Shown here: positions 8,845 to 15,410 of the stretch, piece after piece
Layout: each line of letters begins with the position of its first letter
Numbering within the stretch: the first letter of the stretch is position 1
Assembly: GCF_029029505.1 (NCBI RefSeq)
Contig: NZ_JAKJSD010000002.1
Location: 1 to 64,000, forward strand
Direction of reading: 5' to 3'
DNA from: Ancylomarina sp. DW003
Lineage (GTDB): Bacteria; Bacteroidota; Bacteroidia; Bacteroidales; Marinifilaceae
DNA: 64,000 nucleotides
Notes under the pieces: model-generated
What the model saw: the letters and a program-made list of their open reading frames with translations, nothing else
Databases searched by the model: none
What the model was told of the DNA's origin: nothing
Made by a program: the position numbers and the translations under genes

Positions 8845-9695
8845 GAAATTTTGCAGGAATAGAAGATGAGTATTGCTCGTTTGAAGATGCTGCCACTCTT
8901 TTGCAATCCATTCCTTATGATGGAACAAGCACTTGGGGTAAAGGAGCAGATAAAGCATTCCCTGCTTTTTTAAGAGCATTGGAAAACATGGAGTTGTACG
9001 ATATTGAGACTGATTCGGAGGTATACAAAACAGGGGTTCACATTTTACCTGATATTAAGGAATCGTCTTCACCAGAAGCCATGGTAAATTCTGTTTATGA
9101 AGCCGTAAAAGAAGTTATACCATCAAAAAAATTCTTAACTTTTTTTGGTGGAGAACATTCTGTAAGCATTGGGATAATTAGAGCACTAACAGAACGGTAT
9201 GAAAATCTGACTGTCCTTCAATTGGACGCACACTCGGATTTACGTGCCACTTATAATGGGACTCCTTACAATCATGCCTGCGCTGTTCATGAAGCAAGTA
9301 AAACGACTAATTTAATTCAAGTCGGTATACGAAGCATGGATAGTTGCGAACTACCGTTCTTAAATCACGAGAAATGTTTCTTTGCGCATGACATTCATAA
9401 CAAAACTGCTTGGATGACTAATTCGATTAGTCAAATGACCAATCATGTTTATGTCACTATTGATTTGGATGTTTTTGATCCATCGATTATGCCATCCACG
9501 GGAACTCCAGAACCCGGAGGGTTGGATTGGTATACCGTTATTGCGTATTTACGTCAAGTATTCCGCAACAAAAATGTTGTGGGTTTTGATATTGTGGAGT
9601 TGGCACCACAAGAAGGGCAAAAAGCCTCGGATTTTTTGACTGCCAAATTGTATTATAAGCTTTTAAGCTACAAATTCGAAAATCATGGAAAATAA
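8841..9695 (+). CDS. speB: Agmatinase (ureohydrolase family)
   Basis: At 284 residues this is a Mn-dependent ureohydrolase. The metal ligands are all visible: His in GGEHSVS, the Asp-His-Asp cluster in LDAHSDLR, the Asp pair in DLDVFDPS followed by the family signature SxGTPEPGG, and the Glu in DIVELAP. It would hydrolyse agmatine to putrescine and urea. Its start overlaps the decarboxylase stop by 4 bases and its end overlaps the next start by 11 bases, so the three genes are translationally coupled. Arginase is the main alternative; the upstream decarboxylase favours agmatinase. Confidence 0.9.
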   Translation: MRNFAGIEDEYCSFEDAATLLQSIPYDGTSTWGKGADKAFPAFLRALENMELYDIETDSEVYKTGVHILPDIKESSSPEAMVNSVYEAVKEVIPSKKFLTFFGGEHSVSIGIIRALTERYENLTVLQLDAHSDLRATYNGTPYNHACAVHEASKTTNLIQVGIRSMDSCELPFLNHEKCFFAHDIHNKTAWMTNSISQMTNHVYVTIDLDVFDPSIMPSTGTPEPGGLDWYTVIAYLRQVFRNKNVVGFDIVELAPQEGQKASDFLTAKLYYKLLSYKFENHGK

Positions 9696-10662
9696 AGGAT
9701 CTGTTTCAAAATTCATTTTAGAGCATTATCGTCATTTTAATTCGGCAACTCTTATAGATGCGGCTCAGGCTTACGAAAAACATCTTGCTGAAGGGAAGAA
9801 AATGATGATTACTCTTGCTGGTGCAATGAGTACAGCAGAAATAGGACGATCATTAGCAGAAATGATTCGTCAGGATAAGGTGCAAATCATCACCTGTACT
9901 GGCGCAAATCTGGAAGAAGACATTATGAATTTGGTTGCTCATTCGCATTACGAGAGAGTACCGCATTACAGAGATTTGACACCTCAGGATGAATGGAGGC
10001 TTTTAGAGCGTGGGTTGAACCGTGTTACCGACACTTGTATTCCAGAGGAAGAAGCATTCCGCCGCTTACAGAAGCATATTTTTGATATTTGGAAAAAAGC
10101 CGAAAAGAATGGAGAACGCTATTTTCCACACGAGTTTATGTACAAACTTCTCCTATCAGGTGTTTTGGAGCAATACTATGAAATAGATCCAAAAAATAGT
10201 TGGATGCTAGAAGCAGCAAAGAAAAACTTACCAATTGTAGTACCTGGTTGGGAAGATTCTACAATGGGTAATATATTCGCATCATATTGCATTAAAGGAG
10301 AACTTAAGGCATCAACTATGAAGTCAGGAATTGAATATATGACATGGTTGGCCGATTGGTATACTGAAAATGCCGAAGACAAAGGAATCGGATTCTTCCA
10401 GATTGGTGGTGGTATTGCAGGTGATTTCCCAATATGTGTTGTACCAATGCTTTATCAGGATATGGAAAGGAGCGATACGCCATTCTGGAGTTACTTCTGT
10501 CAAATTTCTGATTCAACAACCAGTTATGGATCGTATTCAGGTGCTGTACCTAATGAGAAAATCACTTGGGGTAAATTAGGAATTGATACGCCAAAATTTG
10601 TTATAGAATCTGATGCAACAATAGTCGTTCCTTTAATTTTTGCCTATTTATTAGGCTGGTAG
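9685..10662 (+). CDS. Deoxyhypusine synthase-family protein (probable homospermidine/spermidine-type synthase)
   Basis: At 325 residues this protein has the DHS Rossmann-like fold with NAD-binding elements (TCTGANLEEDIMN near 71-82). The active-site lysine is conserved in ITWGKLG (Lys297), equivalent to the lysine that carries the butylamine group in eukaryotic DHS. Bacteria have no eIF5A to modify, and bacterial members of this family make homospermidine or related polyamines by the same NAD-dependent aminobutyl transfer. Placement right after agmatinase, overlapping by 11 bases, agrees: putrescine would be its substrate. The exact product cannot be told from sequence. Confidence 0.85.
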   Translation: MENKGSVSKFILEHYRHFNSATLIDAAQAYEKHLAEGKKMMITLAGAMSTAEIGRSLAEMIRQDKVQIITCTGANLEEDIMNLVAHSHYERVPHYRDLTPQDEWRLLERGLNRVTDTCIPEEEAFRRLQKHIFDIWKKAEKNGERYFPHEFMYKLLLSGVLEQYYEIDPKNSWMLEAAKKNLPIVVPGWEDSTMGNIFASYCIKGELKASTMKSGIEYMTWLADWYTENAEDKGIGFFQIGGGIAGDFPICVVPMLYQDMERSDTPFWSYFCQISDSTTSYGSYSGAVPNEKITWGKLGIDTPKFVIESDATIVVPLIFAYLLGW

Positions 10663-10703
10663 TTTATTAAGATTTATGCCTTAATTTCTAATAATTAATA
10701 ATC

Positions 10704-11027
10704 ATGACTCAAATTTCAAAACCCAAAGTAATTCAGAATTACGAAAAGCTCACTCTAGAAATACAGGAGCAATTAAAATTATATTATCCTGATGGCTATA
10801 TTGATAATTTGATCGAATTTACAAATTCGAAAGGAGAACTGGTTAGTGCTCTTCCATTCGAAACTGATGAAAAAATTTACATGGTTAGAATGTCGGTTAG
10901 AAAAGCACAAGCATTAGTAGATGAGGATTCAGATTATGACCATGATGGCATGCTTCTAAAGAAAAGAAGAGAAGAGTATGAAGATAAGTATTCTGATCTT
11001 GACTATTTATTTTCTGACAATGACTAA
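10704..11027 (+). CDS. Conserved hypothetical small acidic protein
   Basis: This 107-residue soluble protein has no signal peptide or membrane segment. It is helix-rich with a very acidic C-terminus (DEDSDYDHDG ... YSDLDYLFSDND). It lies 41 bases after the deoxyhypusine synthase-type gene on the same strand and before a strong terminator, so it is probably the last gene of the polyamine transcript. I recognise no domain. The acidic tail suggests a protein-binding or cation-binding role, which is speculation. Confidence 0.6.
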   Translation: MTQISKPKVIQNYEKLTLEIQEQLKLYYPDGYIDNLIEFTNSKGELVSALPFETDEKIYMVRMSVRKAQALVDEDSDYDHDGMLLKKRREEYEDKYSDLDYLFSDND

Positions 11028-11056
11028 AGTTATAATAGGAAGGTTAATTTAAAAAT

Positions 11057-11097
11057 ATAGGCTTATTCATGGTTTGAATAAGCCTATTTAATTTTTT
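11057..11097 (+). terminator. Terminator of the polyamine operon
   Basis: An 11-bp stem (TAGGCTTATTC at 11058-11068, GAATAAGCCTA at 11076-11086) is followed by a T-rich tract ending ATTTTTT. It closes the transcript that begins at the arginine decarboxylase. Confidence 0.9.
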
Positions 11098-11100
11098 AAT

Positions 11101-11125
11101 GTGACAAACTAACATTGTTAGCGTC
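11101..11125 (+). promoter_or_regulatory. Candidate ECF sigma promoter (site 1)
   Basis: GTGAC at 11101-11105 and CGTC at 11122-11125 are separated by 16 bases, ending 26 bases before the ATG at 11152. The shape (an AC-ending -35 box and a CGTC -10 box) is typical of ECF sigma promoters. The same pair with spacing 15 recurs at three other places near the ECF gene at 13454. Confidence 0.5.
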
Positions 11126-11151
11126 TAATTTGAAATTAAAATTTGAATATA

Positions 11152-11391
11152 ATGAGCAAAGAGAAGTCACATGAGAAAGCATTGTCTGACTCATTCATTT
11201 ATTGGAAAACAAAACCTAGTAACAAAGTTAAAATCGCTTTTCAAGACATATTTCCAACTGCTTTAAATGTAAAATGGCGATTATTAGCTACAGGTTACTA
11301 TAAAGTTCTATTTTCATTAAATGATGAAAAGTTATTTGCAATCTTTACTTCTGAAGGAGAATTCGTAAGAATATATAAGAAGTCGATATAG
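11152..11391 (+). CDS. Small PepSY-like protein
   Basis: The frame also opens at a TTG (11143), but the ATG at 11152 is the likelier start and gives 79 residues. There is no signal peptide. The C-terminal 50 residues (AFQDIFPTALNVKWRLLATGYYKVLFSLNDE...) match the strand pattern of one PepSY-like repeat: a helix, then VxW, then strands with a YxVxFxLN pattern. The secreted 152-residue protein at 16997 has the same pattern. The two may be related members of one regulon because both follow a GTGAC/CGTC site. The gene ends 5 bases from the convergent response regulator. Function unknown. Confidence 0.6.
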   Translation: MSKEKSHEKALSDSFIYWKTKPSNKVKIAFQDIFPTALNVKWRLLATGYYKVLFSLNDEKLFAIFTSEGEFVRIYKKSI

Positions 11392-11396
11392 ACAGC

Positions 11397-12038
11397 TTAT
11401 TCTATCAATTTATTTCTAAAAGCATATTTAACTAATCCAGCAGTATTTTTAACTGCCAATTTCTCCATTAAATTCCTTCTATGTGTATCAATTGTTCTGG
11501 TACTCACAAACAATTTATTAGCTATTTCAGCATTAGAAAATTCTTGAGAAATCAACTGAAGTACTTCAACTTCTCTTTTGGTTAGTGGGATATCAGTACT
11601 TGGCTTAGATTTCTGAATGGCATTCAACATTAAACATTTAGAAACCTCTTGGCTCAAATATGTTTCTCCATTTGCTATAGATTTTATAGCTGTCAGCACT
11701 TCCTCTTTCCCTGAATTTTTTAAAATATACCCCATAGCTCCAGCTTCAAGCATCTTTATAACATATTCTTGATCACCATGCATCGAAATGGCTAAGACAT
11801 TAATGCCACTATAATGAGATTTAATTCTTCTGGTTAAATCTATACCATTAGTTTCTCCCATATCAATGTCCATAAGTACAACCTCCGGAGATTTTTCTTT
11901 AATGAGATTCATTATTTCAATTTCATTATCTGAATCTCCACAAACGTCTATTAACTTTTCTTTACTAAGCAATGCTTTAAGACCATCACGAAACATTTTG
12001 TGATCATCGGCAATAATAACTTTTATTTTTGTATTCAT
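11397..12038 (-). CDS. Two-component response regulator, NarL/LuxR type
   Basis: At 213 residues this protein has a receiver domain (1-120) with the acidic pair Asp11-Asp12, phosphoacceptor Asp57 (VVLMDID) and the conserved Lys in YILKNSG. A LuxR-type helix-turn-helix follows at about 148-210 (LTKREVEVLQLI ... NAEIANKLFVSTRTIDTHRRNLMEKL). It is a DNA-binding transcription regulator. Its start lies 6 bases after the stop of the sensor kinase gene, so the two form an operon transcribed kinase first. Confidence 0.95.
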   Translation of the reverse strand: MNTKIKVIIADDHKMFRDGLKALLSKEKLIDVCGDSDNEIEIMNLIKEKSPEVVLMDIDMGETNGIDLTRRIKSHYSGINVLAISMHGDQEYVIKMLEAGAMGYILKNSGKEEVLTAIKSIANGETYLSQEVSKCLMLNAIQKSKPSTDIPLTKREVEVLQLISQEFSNAEIANKLFVSTRTIDTHRRNLMEKLAVKNTAGLVKYAFRNKLIE

Positions 12039-12044
12039 AAATCA

Positions 12045-13037
12045 TTATTTTTCGAGAGGTATCTCAACAGTAACAGAAACTCCTTTCGTAGTCGAAGTAT
12101 CTAATATAAAATTCCCCCCGAGAGCGTTAGTTCTCGATTCAATATTAATTAAACCAACTCCTGGGTTCTCATTCATAATATCCTGTTTATTAAAACCTTT
12201 CCCATTATCTTCAACCATAAGTATTATACTACTAGAATGTTCGATTATTTGCACCTGCACCTCTTTAGCACCCGAATGCTTTACGGCATTATTAATCAAT
12301 TCTTGGCAAATTCTATAGATACCTAGTTCTATTAACTCAGCATACCTCCCACTAACAACAGAATGAAAGAAAATAATTTTAATTTTTTCCGTTCTATTGA
12401 TTTGATTAATCATGTTTTCAGTTGCAGGAATTATTCCAAAATCAAGAAGTACTTTAGGCATTAATTGATGTGATATACTTCTTATATCACTTGCTACTGA
12501 ATCTATAAGCTCAAAGACATCTTTCATCTTAGAATTAGCTTTAGGAGATAATTCCCATGATGTTTCTGTATTTATGGCCTCAAACATTAATTTAATAATA
12601 GAAAGATTAGGCCCAACTCCATCATGAATTTCTTTAGCAATTCGTCTTCTCTCCAATTCCTGAGCTTCGAGCATAGAATTTAAAGCCACCATCTCCATTT
12701 CTTTATCACGAGTTATGTCTTCAATCGTCACAATATAACCTTCATCAACCTGCCTTCCCCTTATGTTCAAAAATCTATCATCGAATAAAAAAGCATCCAA
12801 ATCAAAAGAGGAATTATTATGCTTTAAAGAATCTTTCAATTTTGCTTTTAAGGATTGTATATGATCAAAACATTCAAATACGGACTTCCCAATCAGCATC
12901 TGCTCTCGATTATCTAATTTTAATAATTGTGTAGCTTGTTCATTTGCAATTAAAATCTCATTAGCATTCTCAATTGCAAGAATACCATACGGGGCTTCTT
13001 GAACAAGAGATTCAAGCATTTTACAAATCTTATCCAC
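12045..13037 (-). CDS. PAS-domain sensor histidine kinase, HisKA_3 (NarX/DesK) type
   Basis: This is a 330-residue cytoplasmic kinase. The N-terminal PAS-like domain is at about 8-110. The HisKA_3 dimerisation helix has the phosphoacceptor His138 in RRIAKEIHDGVG. The C-terminal ATPase domain has the N box ELINNAVKHSGA, the G1 box VEDNGKGF and the G2 region GVGLINIESR. There are no transmembrane helices, so it senses an internal or membrane-diffusible cue. It is the partner of the adjacent NarL-type regulator. The divergent promoter region on its 5' side also holds a candidate ECF promoter directed to the right. Confidence 0.95.
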   Translation of the reverse strand: MDKICKMLESLVQEAPYGILAIENANEILIANEQATQLLKLDNREQMLIGKSVFECFDHIQSLKAKLKDSLKHNNSSFDLDAFLFDDRFLNIRGRQVDEGYIVTIEDITRDKEMEMVALNSMLEAQELERRRIAKEIHDGVGPNLSIIKLMFEAINTETSWELSPKANSKMKDVFELIDSVASDIRSISHQLMPKVLLDFGIIPATENMINQINRTEKIKIIFFHSVVSGRYAELIELGIYRICQELINNAVKHSGAKEVQVQIIEHSSSIILMVEDNGKGFNKQDIMNENPGVGLINIESRTNALGGNFILDTSTTKGVSVTVEIPLEK

Positions 13038-13118
13038 GCTCTATATATTAATATTAAAACATTTAATGTTAAAAAAACAATTCAATTATAGACAAAAATC
13101 TTAAATGATTATTCTGAT

Positions 13119-13142
13119 GTGACTTTTTTATTTTAATACGTC
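13119..13142 (+). promoter_or_regulatory. Candidate ECF sigma promoter (site 2)
   Basis: GTGAC at 13119-13123 is followed by 15 bases, mostly T and A, and CGTC at 13139-13142. The small basic gene begins 41 bases further on. A T-run follows GTGAC here and at site 3. Confidence 0.55.
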
Positions 13143-13182
13143 CAATAAGGTAAAACCACAGTCAAATCTAATAAATAAGAAC

Positions 13183-13308
13183 ATGTCAAAAACATTTAGA
13201 CACAATAACTCCGAAAGTCGATCTAAATTTTCTAAGACTAAAAGATCCACCAAACTTTCAAATAAAAAGAAATTGTTAAAGGATTACTATAAAGGCCTTA
13301 TAGAGTAA
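13183..13308 (+). CDS. Very basic 41-residue protein
   Basis: ATG at 13183 opens a 41-codon frame ending TAA at 13308. The product is rich in Lys, Arg and Ser (MSKTFRHNNS ... SKFSKTKRSTK ... LLKDYYKGLIE), with a disordered basic N-terminal two thirds and a short amphipathic C-terminus. It lies between a candidate ECF promoter (41 bases upstream) and a strong intrinsic terminator (22 bases downstream), so it looks like a complete single-gene transcript. It has no membrane segment, which argues against a membrane anti-sigma factor. A nucleic acid- or ribosome-binding stress peptide is possible but unproven. Confidence 0.6.
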   Translation: MSKTFRHNNSESRSKFSKTKRSTKLSNKKKLLKDYYKGLIE

Positions 13309-13329
13309 CTTCAGTTTATATTACGCATC

Positions 13330-13358
13330 AAAGTAGGTAAAATCACCTACTTTATTTT
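13330..13358 (+). terminator. Intrinsic terminator of the 41-residue gene
   Basis: A perfect 9-bp stem (AAAGTAGGT at 13330-13338, ACCTACTTT at 13345-13353) with a 6-base loop is followed by ATTTT. Confidence 0.85.
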
Positions 13359-13422
13359 AAGAAAACTTCGCAATTGAAAACCCGTATTTTACACTAAAAA
13401 TTACGATCTCAGATTATCTAGC

Positions 13423-13452
13423 TTTATCTGTATAAAACAAAAACCAGATAAA
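13423..13452 (+). promoter_or_regulatory. Hairpin directly before the ECF sigma start codon
   Basis: TTTATCTG (13423-13430) and CAGATAAA (13445-13452) can form an 8-bp stem that ends 1 base before the ATG at 13454. In the mRNA this would cover the ribosome-binding area and could limit sigma factor translation. There is no T tract, so it is not a terminator. Confidence 0.4.
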
Positions 13453-13453
13453 C

Positions 13454-14005
13454 ATGACAAGGTCATCATTAACATCAGAAACAAATAAAGAGCATGCTGC
13501 AAAATCCAAAAATTGTGATACAATAAGCTTTGGTGTTTTGTATGAAAGACACTTTGATAAAGTTTATTATCAGTGTCTTTCTTTTTCAAAAAACCATGAT
13601 GAAGCTTACGACCTGACGCAAGAAATATTTTTAAAAATATTTGACAAGCTTCACACATTTGAAGGACGTTCACATTTTACAACTTGGCTCTTCAAATTAA
13701 CCCAGAATCATTGTATCGAATATTACCGGAAAAACAAACGATTTACTTATGAAGACATCATGAATCATGAATATCATTTAATTGATGACAATGATGAAGC
13801 CATGCTTAATGATCAAATTAATATCAATAATATATTGGATAATCTCACAGAATCTGACAAGCTAATGCTTAGCATGAAATACTTAGAAGGGAATAGTATT
13901 AAAGAGATACAAGACAAATTTCAAATTGGTGCTAGTGCTGTAAAAATGCGTATACAAAGAGCCAAACGAAAAGTTGAGAAAAAATTCGATTTTTTAATGA
14001 ATTAA
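13454..14005 (+). CDS. ECF-type RNA polymerase sigma factor
   Basis: At 183 residues this protein has sigma region 2 (about 28-95: LYERHFDKVYYQCLSFSKNHDEAYDLTQEIFLKIF ... FTTWLFKLTQNHCIEYYRK) and region 4 (about 125-180: LTESDKLMLSMKYLEGNSIKEIQDKFQIGASAVKMRIQRAKRKV). It would direct RNA polymerase to a small set of promoters. No anti-sigma gene adjoins it, unlike the two FecI-type loci further right. Four GTGAC-N15/16-(C/A)GTC sites surround it (11101, 13119, 14007, 16943) and are its likely targets. One begins 2 bases after its stop codon. Its own start is covered by a hairpin. Confidence 0.93.
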   Translation: MTRSSLTSETNKEHAAKSKNCDTISFGVLYERHFDKVYYQCLSFSKNHDEAYDLTQEIFLKIFDKLHTFEGRSHFTTWLFKLTQNHCIEYYRKNKRFTYEDIMNHEYHLIDDNDEAMLNDQININNILDNLTESDKLMLSMKYLEGNSIKEIQDKFQIGASAVKMRIQRAKRKVEKKFDFLMN

Positions 14006-14006
14006 T

Positions 14007-14030
14007 GTGACTTTTTAAATTTTCTCAGTC
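14007..14030 (+). promoter_or_regulatory. Candidate ECF sigma promoter (site 3)
   Basis: GTGAC at 14007-14011, a 15-base spacer starting TTTTT, and AGTC at 14027-14030 lie immediately after the sigma gene. Transcription from here would start near 14037 and enter a long structured leader before the gene at 14270. Confidence 0.5.
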
Positions 14031-14036
14031 TAAACA

Positions 14037-14265
14037 GTAAAGTGTTTGTCGTAAAATTAGTTTTAAGATTAATTAGTATTTTATTGAGATGATATCGTTA
14101 TAAGCAGCTTGAAGATTGTTGTAGTCAATGGATTGTGGTGTGCAATCCTAACTAAAAAAACATTAGGCTTTCCAAACCTAAGACTTTCCTCTTGCTGACG
14201 AATATAACACAGGAAGAGCATTATACGGTTGAAATGCATCTTCCTGTTCATCTCTTATTTTTTTG
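14037..14265 (+). ncRNA. Candidate structured leader or small RNA ending in a terminator hairpin
   Basis: About 230 bases without a gene contain three successive hairpins: GGATTG/CAATCC (14130-14148), TTAGG/CCTAA (14163-14181) and a 14-bp stem with one bulged A (14209-14247). The last is followed by the T-rich run TCTCTTATTTTTTT up to 14264, the form of an intrinsic terminator, only 5 bases before the ATG at 14270. TTTCCT at 14185-14190 could pair with AGGAA in the 5' arm of the last stem and act as an anti-terminator. A 7-codon frame (14128-14151) overlaps the first hairpin. Either an attenuated leader or an ECF-driven small RNA is possible. Confidence 0.4.
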
Positions 14266-14269
14266 AAAA

Positions 14270-15280
14270 ATGAAAAAGAAAGAATTACTAAAAAACAAGG
14301 TTAAAACCATTGACATTACATCCTTTGATTCTTCCATATTTCTAGGAGAAACAAAAAATCAGATTGATGACTTTAAAGAAATATCTGAGGCTTCATTGAT
14401 GTATTCAAAAATGCTCAATGATAAATCTTGTAATATTATTTTATCAATTTCGGGAAATAATATTAGCCCTAGCTATCAGAAAATTTATTCTGATATGATA
14501 AAGTATAATTTAGTAGATGCAATAGTAGCAAGTGGAGAAACTATAATAGACGTAGATTTTTTTGAATCTTTAGGTTTTAATTATTATGAAAAGACAAATA
14601 ACATACCAACTAAAAAACTTAGAGAATTTTATATCAATCAGCGAAATAACTTATTCGTTGATGAGGATGATATGCATCTTCTTGACAATGCTATTAAGGA
14701 AATTGCAGATCAATTAGAACCTAAGTCATATTCATCAAGTGAGCTTATTTACTATCTAGGACAATATCTCGAAATTTATTCAACAGAAAAAGACTCAATA
14801 ATACAATTGGCATATCAACATGGCGTTCCTATTCTCTGCCCTGATTTGGCATACAGCAGATTTGGCATAGGGCTTCTTAAACATTTTGATGAAAACCCTA
14901 ATCGACATATTTCAATTGATCCTATAAAAGAACTAAAAGAATTTTCCAATTTAAAGGCGAAATCAAATGCATTAGGACTAATATCAATTGGTGATGATTA
15001 TATTTCACATATTACTTACAACATAGTTAAATATTCAGAACAAATCGGAGGACAATCCTTTATTTTTAAATATGCTATACATCTTAGCGACTCAAACATA
15101 GAAACCGGGGATTGTTCCTCCACAAAACTCGATGAGGCTATATCAAGAGGCTGCTTAATTGGTAATAACCATAAATTTGTAAACGTAAGTTTAGATTTAA
15201 GTTTACCACTCCTAATCAACTCTTTATATCAGTCGAACACATACATAACTCGGAATCGTAGAAATATTTACCCAAAATAA
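14270..15280 (+). CDS. Deoxyhypusine synthase paralogue lacking the catalytic lysine
   Basis: This 336-residue protein is a distant deoxyhypusine synthase relative. Visible family blocks include VDAIVASGETIIDVDFFESLG (a remnant of the NAD-binding VD..V...G..EED segment), KKLREFYINQRNNLFV, the GVPILCPDL segment and the C-terminal LDEAISRGCL. The equivalent in true enzymes is (P)DEAVSWGKI, and the lysine that forms the covalent imine is Cys295 here. The active DHS-type protein of this window (9685) keeps that lysine. It therefore cannot use the known mechanism and may be a pseudo-enzyme, a binding protein or an enzyme with new chemistry. It is preceded by a terminator-like leader and followed by a strong terminator. 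Confidence 0.75.
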   Translation: MKKKELLKNKVKTIDITSFDSSIFLGETKNQIDDFKEISEASLMYSKMLNDKSCNIILSISGNNISPSYQKIYSDMIKYNLVDAIVASGETIIDVDFFESLGFNYYEKTNNIPTKKLREFYINQRNNLFVDEDDMHLLDNAIKEIADQLEPKSYSSSELIYYLGQYLEIYSTEKDSIIQLAYQHGVPILCPDLAYSRFGIGLLKHFDENPNRHISIDPIKELKEFSNLKAKSNALGLISIGDDYISHITYNIVKYSEQIGGQSFIFKYAIHLSDSNIETGDCSSTKLDEAISRGCLIGNNHKFVNVSLDLSLPLLINSLYQSNTYITRNRRNIYPK

Positions 15281-15325
15281 AATAATACAGACCTGTTAAT
15301 AATTCGTGTTTAGATCGTACCCCAG

Positions 15326-15392
15326 AAGGAGCAGTAATAAAATCAATCTTTTTTAATACAAGATATTGATTATACTGCTCCTTATTTTTTTT
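15326..15392 (+). terminator. Long intrinsic terminator after the DHS paralogue
   Basis: AAGGAGCAGTA (15326-15336) pairs with TACTGCTCCTT (15373-15383), and the inner part continues as a mostly paired stem (15337-15350 with 15360-15372). It is followed by a nine-T run. The next start codon lies only 18 bases after the T run, so expression of the next gene needs read-through or an unseen promoter inside this stem region. Confidence 0.85.
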
Positions 15393-15410
15393 AGAAAAAG
15401 TCCTACTAAT

